From Planctomycetota bacterium (GTDB lineage Bacteria > Planctomycetota > Planctomycetia > Planctomycetales > Planctomycetaceae), in NCBI GenBank assembly GCA_023429275.1, contig JAEYWB010000144.1:1-6426 (forward strand): 6,426 nucleotides of DNA, in the 5' to 3' direction. The translations under genes and the position numbers were made by a program. The first letter of the stretch is position 1, and every line of letters starts with the position of its first letter. Below the pieces are notes generated by a model. That model was given only the letters and a program-made list of their open reading frames with translations. It made no database searches and was not told where the DNA came from. Below, one piece after another: positions 1 to 6,298 of this stretch.

Positions 1-2499
1 CCGGAACGGGGAGGAAAGGGGGGAGGCGAGGCCAGACCCCCGGCCGGGGCGGCCCCTCGCGCCACGGCCCCTCCGGTGGCTCCGCGCCGGGAAGCTCCGG
101 CTGCGCGAGTCCAGCCTCCCACCCCGCCGAAAGCCGCACCGCGAGCCGATACTCCGCGTCGGATTGAAACGCCGCGGATCGATCCTCCGAAGCGGAACGA
201 TCCGCCCCGTGGAGACGTTCGGGCTTTGCAGGCTCCTCGTTCCCCCGTCGCAGACCGGAAACCTCGAAACGAGCAGCCGGGCCCCCAGATCGTTGCTCCC
301 CGACAGACGACGCCTGCCGCGCCGACGCCCCCGCGTCGTGGCGAGGTCCCACGCGTCACTCCCACGGCTCCGGTGGAAACGAAGAAGCCAGAAATCCCCT
401 CGCGACGGGGAGACGATGCCGCGCGGCGGCTACCCGGCCGGGGTACGCCACCCGGGGTCACCCTCCCTGCCCCCGGTGCCAATGGTCCGAAGCCTGCTGA
501 TCGATCCCCGCGCCCGGGCGAACCTCGCAAGCCCGCGGGCGACGAGGCAGGAGAGCGTGACTCCAAGGATCGGGGTCGGGACCGCTCCCCCGGAATCCCG
601 GGGGGGCGCCTTCCGAATCTGCCGGGCGTCCCCGTGCCGGACGGCAAGCCGCGCGGCGAGAACGGTCGGCCCTCCCTTCCCGGTCTTCCGACAACCCCGC
701 CGAATCTGCCTCCCGGCGGTCGCAACCGCGATGGCTCCACCGATAAACCGCGGGATCGCAAGCCGGATCTTCCCGGTGTCAGCCCAGGCTCCCGCGATAA
801 CGTCCGCAAACCAGGTCCCGACAGTCTTCCGGGATTTCCCGGCGACCGAGATCGCGACGCCAGACCGGACGGCCGGCCCGGCGTGACTCCCCCGGCGGGA
901 CGCCTTCCTGGCTTTCCGGGAATGAATGACCGCGACGGCAAGACGGATCGCGAACGGGACCGCGATGAAGGTCGCGGGGACAATCGCCGGGACGATCGTC
1001 CGCGGCTTCCTGGTCAGCCCGGCCGCGACGACGATGCTGACGCCCGTCTCCGCCCTGGCCGGACCGGGACTGATCTCAATCCGCCCGACAACGACAGACG
1101 TCCCGTGAAGCAACTCCGGATCGAACCGACGGAGCGTCTCGCCGAACGTGTCCGGGACGCCCGCGCTGCGGAAGCTCTCGAGAATCTCCGCCGCGTCCGG
1201 ACGCCGGATCAGCTTCAGGCCGAGTTTGCCAAGCTGCGAAGCACCGATGCCGTTCGGAAGGACCCTCACCTGGCCGCACTCAACCTTGACCGTGTGTCAG
1301 GCCGGTTCCAGGTCCGCATCCGCGACAACGACTTCCGTCCCTTGGTCCAGTCGCGAGTGGGACAGAAGTACCAACTCGACCGCCAGTACAACCTGATGGC
1401 TCGGGGCGACGTTTCCCGCCAGCTCCGCTTGAACAACGCTCTCATCGAACGCGGAGGCTGGCAGCGGCGGACGATGAGCCCGGTGTTCAACAACTACACC
1501 CGGCACAGCTTCAGTGCGTGGTACCCCGGACCGCGGTGGTATCCCCGTTACTGCTGGCAGCCGGTCTGGAGCCCCTGGGTGCGATGGTCGTTCTGGGGAA
1601 CGGTGCTGCCGATCTACGATCCGCGTCCATTCGTCGTCCGGCCGATCTACTACGATCCGTGCCCGGTCGTGACGGTCTATGAATACCCCGTCTGGCAGCC
1701 CCTTCCGGTCGAGGTCGCAGGGACCTGGGTCGACGTGCCGCCGGTCATTGTCGATGCCGGGAACGACCTGCAGATGCTGGCGATCCGGTTCGTCGATCCG
1801 GGGCATATCGAAGAGAACCTCGGCCCCCGGTTCCGCGTCTGGATTCGGAGCAACTCGCGGCAGCCGATCCAGCAGCCGGTCGATATTACGCTCTTCGCCT
1901 CCAACGACCGGCACCTGGCGAGCGGTGCCTTGCAGGCCGGTGTGACGATTCCCGAGATCCAGCCGGACACGATCATTCCGATCGACATCCGCCTGCCGGT
2001 CGAAGTGAACCGGATGAGCATCGATCAGGAAGGGAATCAGGTTCCGTTCCAGTTCCTCCATGCGGTCGTCGACAGCCGCAACGCTCTGCCGGAGGTCGAC
2101 AAGGCGAACAACGGCGCCATCGTGGATCGCGGCGAGATCTTCCCGGTCGACCCGGCGGCGTTCTCGACGGACGTCACGGCGGCGGCCCCGCAGAGTGTCG
2201 TGTCGCTTGCCGGCGAGGGGCTCGGCCCGGAACCGGGCGAGCTGATCGTGACGGTCGGCGACCAGCAGTTCTCGGCCGAAATCCGGGGCTGGTACGACCT
2301 CGGGGTGCAGTTTACGGTGCCGAACATCAATGCCGCCTCGGCGGTCGATGCTCAGATCGTCGTCGTCCGCGGCGACGGCGCGGCGAGTAATCCCGTTCCG
2401 CTCAGCATCGCACCGGACAACATGATCGGCACGCTTCCGATGGCTCCGCCGCCAGAGGCAGTGCCGGCGATCGGTCCGCAACTTGCTCCGATCGAATAG
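1..2499 (+). CDS. Large Pro/Arg/Gly-rich exported-type protein with CARDB-like and IPT/TIG-like C-terminal domains (5' end missing)
   Basis: The frame is open from the first base, and the composition does not change across the GTG at 76, which has no Shine-Dalgarno site. I therefore treat the gene as starting upstream, probably with a signal peptide outside the window. About 1-1100 encodes a disordered Pro/Arg/Gly/Asp-rich stretch with recurring LPG, LPGFPG and DRD units, collagen-like in flavour. About 1100-1260 is charged and helix-prone (ERLAERVRDARAAEAL). About 1490-1735 is rich in Trp, Tyr and Pro (WYPGPRWYPRYCW). About 1750-2145 looks like a CARDB-type beta domain (NALPEVDKANNGAIVD resembles the end of such domains). 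About 2175-2430 resembles an IPT/TIG fold (LAGEGLGP, then VQFTVP). It ends in a Pro-rich tail and TAG. These beta folds are known in cell-surface proteins, so an envelope or matrix role is inferred. No catalytic motif is visible. The coding call is firm; the function is unknown. Confidence 0.85.
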   Translation, partial: PERGGKGGGEARPPAGAAPRATAPPVAPRREAPAARVQPPTPPKAAPRADTPRRIETPRIDPPKRNDPPRGDVRALQAPRSPVADRKPRNEQPGPQIVAPRQTTPAAPTPPRRGEVPRVTPTAPVETKKPEIPSRRGDDAARRLPGRGTPPGVTLPAPGANGPKPADRSPRPGEPRKPAGDEAGERDSKDRGRDRSPGIPGGRLPNLPGVPVPDGKPRGENGRPSLPGLPTTPPNLPPGGRNRDGSTDKPRDRKPDLPGVSPGSRDNVRKPGPDSLPGFPGDRDRDARPDGRPGVTPPAGRLPGFPGMNDRDGKTDRERDRDEGRGDNRRDDRPRLPGQPGRDDDADARLRPGRTGTDLNPPDNDRRPVKQLRIEPTERLAERVRDARAAEALENLRRVRTPDQLQAEFAKLRSTDAVRKDPHLAALNLDRVSGRFQVRIRDNDFRPLVQSRVGQKYQLDRQYNLMARGDVSRQLRLNNALIERGGWQRRTMSPVFNNYTRHSFSAWYPGPRWYPRYCWQPVWSPWVRWSFWGTVLPIYDPRPFVVRPIYYDPCPVVTVYEYPVWQPLPVEVAGTWVDVPPVIVDAGNDLQMLAIRFVDPGHIEENLGPRFRVWIRSNSRQPIQQPVDITLFASNDRHLASGALQAGVTIPEIQPDTIIPIDIRLPVEVNRMSIDQEGNQVPFQFLHAVVDSRNALPEVDKANNGAIVDRGEIFPVDPAAFSTDVTAAAPQSVVSLAGEGLGPEPGELIVTVGDQQFSAEIRGWYDLGVQFTVPNINAASAVDAQIVVVRGDGAASNPVPLSIAPDNMIGTLPMAPPPEAVPAIGPQLAPIE

Positions 2500-2506
2500 T
2501 CGTTTG

Positions 2507-2521
2507 AAGCCCCTACGGCTT
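2507..2521 (+). terminator. Weak hairpin just after the large gene
   Basis: A 5-base perfect stem, AAGCC and GGCTT with a 5-base loop, begins 8 bases after the TAG stop of the large plus-strand gene. Only a short T-poor stretch follows, so it would be a poor intrinsic terminator by itself. The larger inverted repeat about 35 bases downstream may do more of the work. Confidence 0.25.
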
Positions 2522-2554
2522 TGTCACATCTGGGATTTCAGGTTGCGTCCATTC

Positions 2555-2604
2555 GCCGGCGGGCGCTAGCCCCCGGTTCGAACCGGACGCTATCGCGTTC
2601 CGGC
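2555..2604. repeat. Palindromic intergenic repeat element between convergent genes
   Basis: A perfect 14-base palindrome, CCGGTTCGAACCGG (2573-2586), sits inside a larger imperfect inverted repeat. The left arm starts GCCGG (2555-2559) and contains GCGCTAGC. The right arm contains GCTATCGCG and ends CCGGC (2600-2604). The whole can fold into a roughly 50-base hairpin. From memory, sequences of this GCTAGC/CCGGTTCGAACCGG type occur many times between genes in planctomycete genomes, like REP elements; only one copy is in this window, so that is recalled rather than shown. Its place between two converging genes fits a bidirectional terminator or transcript-stabilising role. Confidence 0.55.
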
Positions 2605-2698
2605 TAATCGAACGAACCCATAATCCTGGCTGTACCAATCCATTACGCTTCCTGATCAAGCAAGAGCCCGGCGCCGCTGGATGGCATGGATCGCCGTT

Positions 2699-3313
2699 CT
2701 ACGGAGCCGGGTTCGTTGTTTCATCCACGGCCTCGGGAGCGGCGGGAGGAGGCTCGATCTTGTCGAACAATTCCCGGACGTACTCCGCCAGGTCGGCGAG
2801 GGTCCCCTCGGCGGCCTTGTCCCGGATCAGATCCTCATGGATGAAGCCGTATTCGAGCTTCTTCCGCATTCTCTCGAAGACGTGCCATTCGAGCTCGACA
2901 CTTCCGAGTTCTGCGGATCGGTAGTCGGCTTCGAGAGAGTCGTTCGCCCGGAGCCACTCCGGCGGACACTCGAAGAATTCGGCGACAGCGCTTCTGACCT
3001 CCAGGAAGAACGGCCTCGCCTCGACAGGAACCGGCCGGCACGCCTCGTCGTCACTGGCCCCCTCTCGCGCTTCCAGCCTGCTCCGCACCTCCGCAAGGAT
3101 CCGCCGCCGCCGGAGCTGGTCCCGATATCCCAGCAGGCCGAACAGGCCTGCCCCGACCAGGGCGATCGCTGCCACCACACCGGAACCGAGGAGTGCCTCG
3201 CCGATCGGGTCTCCCGCGAAGAGCAGGATCCAGAGGCTGGCCAGGAAGAGGAAGCCGGCAAACACCACCGCGCAGCCGACCGACCATCGCCCGGTCCACC
3301 TCCCGTTTTCCAT
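2699..3313 (-). CDS. Membrane-anchored acyl-carrier-protein-like protein lacking the phosphopantetheine serine
   Basis: I chose the ATG at 3313 (204 residues) because GGGAG lies 7-8 bases before it. An in-frame ATG at 3391 would add 26 unremarkable residues. Two hydrophobic segments, about residues 11-33 and 37-62, are followed by an RRRR stretch (68-71), which predicts a cytosolic C-terminal part. Residues 104-141 align without gaps to the first 40 or so residues of E. coli ACP: helix I LEVRSAVAEFF, then PPEWL, then NDSLEAD, then the SAELGSVELEW region matching ADSLDTVELVM. The serine that carries 4'-phosphopantetheine in ACP falls on Glu135. The match continues more loosely through residues 142-183 (TLADLAEYV resembles the last ACP helix). 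The tail is Pro/Glu-rich. The gene lies 105 bases after the DUF1501 gene on the same strand and may be co-transcribed. Coding and membrane topology are well supported; the ACP fold is my own by-eye alignment, and the role is unknown. Confidence 0.8.
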   Translation of the reverse strand: MENGRWTGRWSVGCAVVFAGFLFLASLWILLFAGDPIGEALLGSGVVAAIALVGAGLFGLLGYRDQLRRRRILAEVRSRLEAREGASDDEACRPVPVEARPFFLEVRSAVAEFFECPPEWLRANDSLEADYRSAELGSVELEWHVFERMRKKLEYGFIHEDLIRDKAAEGTLADLAEYVRELFDKIEPPPAAPEAVDETTNPAP

Positions 3314-3320
3314 CGTCTCA

Positions 3321-3349
3321 CTCCCGAGGCATGTCGATTGAATCGGGAG
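3321..3349 (-). promoter_or_regulatory. Hairpin covering the ribosome binding site of the ACP-like gene
   Basis: On the minus strand CTCCCGA (3349-3343) and TCGGGAG (3327-3321) form a perfect 7-base GC-rich stem with a 15-base loop. The 3' arm contains the GGGAG Shine-Dalgarno sequence of the gene starting at 3313. If it folds in the mRNA, the ribosome binding site would be masked, which allows translational control or coupling to ribosomes arriving from the DUF1501 gene upstream. The complementarity is seen directly; the regulatory role is inferred. Confidence 0.45.
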
Positions 3350-3418
3350 CCGCGCGAAGGCTGAACGAACGAAGGGCCGAGGTCGATTCACGAACTGACG
3401 TCAGCAACGAAATGCTCA

Positions 3419-4756
3419 CTACGCCAGCTCGCGAATCGGCCGGGCGTCGTCGGGCATGAGCGTCACAGGGCGATCGCTGACGTCGCGCACGAACGCGTGC
3501 GGATCGAGGCCGAGATTGTGGTAGAGGGTCGCGAGGACGTCGCGGTAGTGAACCGGCCGGTTCTCCGCCGCGGCGCCGGTCTTGTCCGTCGAGCCGATCA
3601 CCTGGCCGACCGGCATTCCCCCTCCCGAGAGGAGGGCCGATTGCACCGGCGCCCAGTGGTCGCGACCGGCATCCTTGTTGATCTTCGGGCTGCGGCCGAA
3701 TTCCCCCCAGACGCACAGCGTCACGTCCTTGTCGAGGCCCCGCTCATAGAGGTCCTGCACGAGGGCCGCGATCCCCTGGTCGAACGTCGGCAGGTTCTTC
3801 CGCATGTGCGTGAAGTTGTGGCCGTGGGTGTCCCAGAAGCCGTAGGCGACCGTGACGACCCGGACCCCGGCTTCGACAAGCCGCCGCGCGACGAGGAGCT
3901 GCTCGTTCCACAGCGGGGCTCCGTCTCCCTGGTGTTTCGGAGAGCCCTTGCCGTAACGCTCGCGAATGGCGGGATCCTCCTTGTCGAGGTCCATCGCGTC
4001 GACGAGCCGGGAGGAGGTCAGGACGTCAAACGCCTTCCGGTAGCTTTCCGAGACGGCACTGACCCGATCGGTTTCCCGGCGAAGCTGGTCCAGTTCCGAG
4101 AGGAGCCCCTGGCGGCGCTGGAACTGGCTGGACTCGATGAAACGGAGCTTCATGCTCGCAAGGTCTTCGCCATCCGCACGAACCTGGTCGGCCGAGGTGC
4201 CGAGGTAGCCCGCTCCGTAGCTGTTGTACGGACGGTGCTGCATCCGCGGGAAGAGGTCGACGAACGGCGGGATGACCGGATCGGTCGGCCCGAGGACGCG
4301 CGACACGACAGAGCCGAAGTTCGGCCGCTGCTCCCGCTGCGTCTGGTCCATCGTGTAACCGGTGAGGCTCTGGAAGCTGGAGTGCTCGTCCCGCTGGCCG
4401 ACGACCGAGCGGATCAGAGAGCAGCGGTCCATGACTTCGGCGAGCCGCGGCATCAGCTCGCAGACTTCGATTCCGGGGACCGACGTTGCAATCGGCTTGA
4501 ACTCGCCGCGGATCTCGGCCGGTGCCTCCGGCTTCAGGTCGAAGCTGTCCTGGTGAGCAAGTCCACCGGACAGGTAGACCATGATGACCGACTTGTGACT
4601 CGTCTTCCCCGAGACCGCTTCCGCCCGAGCAAGCTGCTCGAGCGTCAACCCGCCGACGGCAAGCGAACCGGCCTGGAGGAACGAGCGCCGGCTCACTCCG
4701 TCACAAAACTGACGGCGAGAAGTGCTGGATGCGCGAGGTGCGAGGAATCTCAACAT
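3419..4756 (-). CDS. DUF1501 family protein with Tat signal (alkaline-phosphatase-like fold)
   Basis: A 445-residue protein, a usual length for the family. It starts with a twin-arginine signal (SRRSFLQAG, residues 22-30) followed by a hydrophobic stretch, so folded export by Tat is expected. Family hallmarks are LSGGLAHQDSFD (62-73), RGEFKPI with PGIEVCELMPRL (83-105), LIRSV (114-118), FWDTHGHNF (307-315), WGEFGRSPKIN (350-360), GRDHW (364-368), and GGGMPVGQVIGSTD towards the end. His68, Asp70, Asp309, His311, His313, Glu352 and His367 are candidate metal or active-site residues by analogy with the alkaline phosphatase superfamily. The family has no settled biochemical function; in planctomycetes it is often encoded next to a DUF1549/DUF1553 cytochrome-type protein, and none is present here. 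The ATG at 4756 has no clear Shine-Dalgarno, but MLRFLAPR before the Tat motif is normal for the family. Confidence 0.93.
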   Translation of the reverse strand: MLRFLAPRASSTSRRQFCDGVSRRSFLQAGSLAVGGLTLEQLARAEAVSGKTSHKSVIMVYLSGGLAHQDSFDLKPEAPAEIRGEFKPIATSVPGIEVCELMPRLAEVMDRCSLIRSVVGQRDEHSSFQSLTGYTMDQTQREQRPNFGSVVSRVLGPTDPVIPPFVDLFPRMQHRPYNSYGAGYLGTSADQVRADGEDLASMKLRFIESSQFQRRQGLLSELDQLRRETDRVSAVSESYRKAFDVLTSSRLVDAMDLDKEDPAIRERYGKGSPKHQGDGAPLWNEQLLVARRLVEAGVRVVTVAYGFWDTHGHNFTHMRKNLPTFDQGIAALVQDLYERGLDKDVTLCVWGEFGRSPKINKDAGRDHWAPVQSALLSGGGMPVGQVIGSTDKTGAAAENRPVHYRDVLATLYHNLGLDPHAFVRDVSDRPVTLMPDDARPIRELA

Positions 4757-4800
4757 GGCAGGAAGTCAATCAGGCGGGCGAGCTGGCGGGACCGCGGCGA

Positions 4801-4822
4801 TCCATTCACCTCGGTGGATGGA
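4801..4822. promoter_or_regulatory. Operator-like inverted repeat at the predicted DUF1501 transcription start
   Basis: TCCATTCACC and GGTGGATGGA are complementary at 9 of 10 positions with a 2-base centre. The dyad touches the candidate -10 box and would span the predicted start of the DUF1501 transcript. That placement suits a repressor site or a hairpin at the 5' end of the mRNA. The symmetry is directly visible; the role is inferred. Confidence 0.3.
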
Positions 4823-4851
4823 TCATAGACCTGATCGGTTCGCGCATGCAA
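4822..4851 (-). promoter_or_regulatory. Possible promoter of the DUF1501 gene
   Basis: On the minus strand TATGAT (4827-4822) matches the sigma-70 -10 consensus in 5 of 6 bases. TTGCAT (4851-4846), 18 bases upstream, matches only the TTG of the -35 box. Transcription would begin near 4815, leaving an untranslated leader of about 59 bases before the ATG at 4756. The -35 match is poor, so this is a candidate only. Confidence 0.3.
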
Positions 4852-4938
4852 ACTTCTCCACGCCCGAAGACAAATCTGCCGCGCATCGGCAAACCCGCGC
4901 CTTCTCGCCCACCCTGCCGCCTCAAGCCTGCAGCCTGA

Positions 4939-5295
4939 CTACACCGCATTCGTCTTCTGGCTGAGAAAGCGCCCGCCGCTCAGGAACATGCCGTTGTCGC
5001 AGGGCTGGCACCACTCGACCTGGACGAGGTACTCGAATTCTCGAGTTTCGCTCGCCATGCGGACTTTGACCTCGCCCGGGGAGATCGAGCCGCGGTGAAC
5101 GAGGCCGATCCCGGTCCGGCTGATTTCGCGAGTCATGGCGGCAATGGTGTTGCCGCGGCTGGTCGTAATCTCGGCGGGAACGGAAAGCTCGAGCCGCTCG
5201 GTGGTTCGGCCATGTTCGACCGGCGATTTGCCGATCGATTCGAGGATCGAACGCAGGTCGTCGAGGGTGGGGCGGCTCCAGGGGTCCTTGGCCAT
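4939..5295 (-). CDS. Single-domain PilZ protein, likely c-di-GMP receptor
   Basis: A 118-residue soluble protein. About 29 N-terminal residues contain a short helix-prone stretch (TLDDLRSILESIG, 10-22). The PilZ domain follows: the RxxxR motif RTTER at 30-34, a beta strand LELSVPAEI, and the second motif EISRTGIG at 57-64. It ends with GGRFL, typical of the last strand. In PilZ proteins these two motifs bind cyclic di-GMP. The usual Asp or Asn of the [D/N]xSxxG motif is Glu57 here, so binding is likely but not certain. The ATG at 5295 is well supported by GGAG 6 bases upstream. There is no output domain, so it probably acts by binding a partner protein such as a motility or exopolysaccharide component; neighbours do not identify one. 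It is 182 bases from the DUF1501 start. Confidence 0.87.
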   Translation of the reverse strand: MAKDPWSRPTLDDLRSILESIGKSPVEHGRTTERLELSVPAEITTSRGNTIAAMTREISRTGIGLVHRGSISPGEVKVRMASETREFEYLVQVEWCQPCDNGMFLSGGRFLSQKTNAV

Positions 5296-5305
5296 CAGTC
5301 ACTCC

Positions 5306-5369
5306 GGTCATTGACCGCCTGGGACTCGATTCGCAGGCGGGGCAGGTCAGCGGTTTGAGGAAACTGACC
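5306..5369. promoter_or_regulatory. Cluster of GGTCA dyads and a stem upstream of the PilZ gene
   Basis: The leader of the PilZ gene holds three inverted repeats: GGTCA-T-TGACC (5306-5316, 11 bases from the ATG), CCGCCTG with CAGGCGG (5315-5321 and 5334-5340, loop 12), and GGTCAG with CTGACC (5345-5350 and 5364-5369, loop 13). The GGTCA half-site therefore occurs four times in 64 bases. This could be a transcription factor array or a structured mRNA leader next to the ribosome binding site. No good -10/-35 pair is evident to me. The rest of the gap to 5551 shows no gene. Confidence 0.3.
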
Positions 5370-5551
5370 AAAGCTAGCCCAGCGGATCGAAGCGGCGCCC
5401 CGGATGTCCCCGAATTGCGACGAAAGTGATGCTGCCAGAGAAGAACGCCCGGAACGGGACGGCAGAATCCGTGTAACCGGAACGACCACCCCTGACGAAA
5501 CCCTAACGAACTCTAGGGATCGACACTGCCATAGCTTGGCGAAGCTGCGGT

Positions 5552-6298
5552 CTAGGGATACGGAAAGTTTTGGAACGGATCCGATTCTGCCCGTAGGACG
5601 CTCCAGTCGAAGTCGTACCGATCTGCTGGTAGCCAAGAGTTGGGAAACCTCAGCCGAAAGAAGCCGCCGATCGCATCGTCCATGCCATCCCCTGATCCTT
5701 CGCACAACAGAGCAGATGACTGAGCAGAGAAGTCTTCGTCGCGGAATTGGGCGGAAAGGATTGTTAGACAACCAGTCACCGCGTCGAGCATGTTAATGAA
5801 CGTTGCCTTCTGAAAGTCAGTGTGCCTATTGTGCTTCGAAGCATGGTAAGCCTCATACCAGCCCAAGCTTCCTCCAGTGGACCAGGCTGCAAATGGAGTC
5901 CGGGTGTTTTGGGATCCGCGCCAAGTCGGAACACGGACCATGTACTCTGAGAGTTTGTGAGATTGGTCAATCTTCTTGTAATCAGACATGTTCAAGTTGC
6001 CGCTCTTCTGATAACCGTTTTCAAGAAGAATGGCCTTGCAGTTTGCTTCCACTTCAACGCAGGCTCGCAAGAGCAACTCATGAATACGAAACGAATAGCA
6101 TTCTACATTTTGATCCGCGGGTTCGACGTAGTCGAATAATTCTCGAAGATCCTTCTGAAGAAGTAGGAATGCCCGCACGTAGTGCTCTGGCTCCTTCGCA
6201 TACATTCGATGTGACACATATTTCCCGTGTCCGCTACCCGCGTAACTTCCATCTGCGAGCTGTCTACAGGTTCGACGATATGGACGGTTGACCCCCAT
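5552..6298 (-). CDS. Uncharacterised mainly helical protein in lower-GC DNA
   Basis: A 248-residue protein I cannot assign to a named family. Two ATGs are adjacent (6301 and 6298); AGGAG lies 3 bases from the first and 6 from the second, so I take 6298. Numbering from the first ATG, the N-terminus is basic (NRPYRRTCR). A helical part follows (residues 39-58), then RIHELLLRACVEVEANCKAIL (72-92), then SDYKKIDQSHKLSEY (106-120), and a striking WYEAYHASKHNRHTDF (148-163) dense in His, Tyr and basic residues. The C-terminal third is less structured. No signal peptide or transmembrane helix is seen, so it is probably cytosolic. The helix with spaced Glu and Lys plus a KHNRH motif faintly recalls HEPN-type proteins, but the spacing does not fit the standard RxxxxH motif. 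GC is clearly below its neighbours (38-53% in sampled 60-base lines), suggesting acquisition by transfer. Confidence 0.8.
   Translation of the reverse strand: MGVNRPYRRTCRQLADGSYAGSGHGKYVSHRMYAKEPEHYVRAFLLLQKDLRELFDYVEPADQNVECYSFRIHELLLRACVEVEANCKAILLENGYQKSGNLNMSDYKKIDQSHKLSEYMVRVPTWRGSQNTRTPFAAWSTGGSLGWYEAYHASKHNRHTDFQKATFINMLDAVTGCLTILSAQFRDEDFSAQSSALLCEGSGDGMDDAIGGFFRLRFPNSWLPADRYDFDWSVLRAESDPFQNFPYP

Noticed and set aside
76..78. GTG as the start codon of the large gene
   Set aside because: No Shine-Dalgarno site precedes it, and the same Pro/Arg/Gly-rich reading continues upstream to the window edge.
164..886. 240-codon plus-strand frame overlapping the low-complexity region
   Set aside because: Out of frame with the large gene, no ribosome binding site, and a Ser/Arg/Pro-rich translation typical of a shifted GC-rich frame.
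1297..2481. 394-codon minus-strand frame opposite the large gene
   Set aside because: Composition is Arg/Asp/His-rich and domain-free. The plus strand shows recognisable beta domains in the same stretch.
2681..3364. 227-codon plus-strand frame opposite the ACP-like gene
   Set aside because: No hydrophobic or domain pattern. The minus strand has two clear transmembrane helices, an ACP-like domain and a Shine-Dalgarno site.
3497..4828. 443-codon open frame on the plus strand opposite the DUF1501 gene
   Set aside because: Its translation is Arg/Asp/Glu-rich with no domain, while the opposite strand carries all DUF1501 motifs. Long antisense frames are expected in GC-rich DNA.
5532..5545. AGCTT-GGCG-AAGCT hairpin after the helical-protein gene as a terminator
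   Set aside because: Only a 5-base stem, and no T-run follows on the minus strand, so I do not call it a terminator.
5295..5771. 158-codon minus-strand frame between the PilZ gene and the helical-protein gene
   Set aside because: It overlaps the 3' end of the better-supported helical-protein gene by about 220 bases in another frame, and its sequence is Arg/Ser-rich without structure.
5803..6291. 162-codon Cys-rich frame on the plus strand
   Set aside because: The cysteines show no regular CxxC spacing, and the frame is antisense to a gene with coherent motifs and a ribosome binding site.
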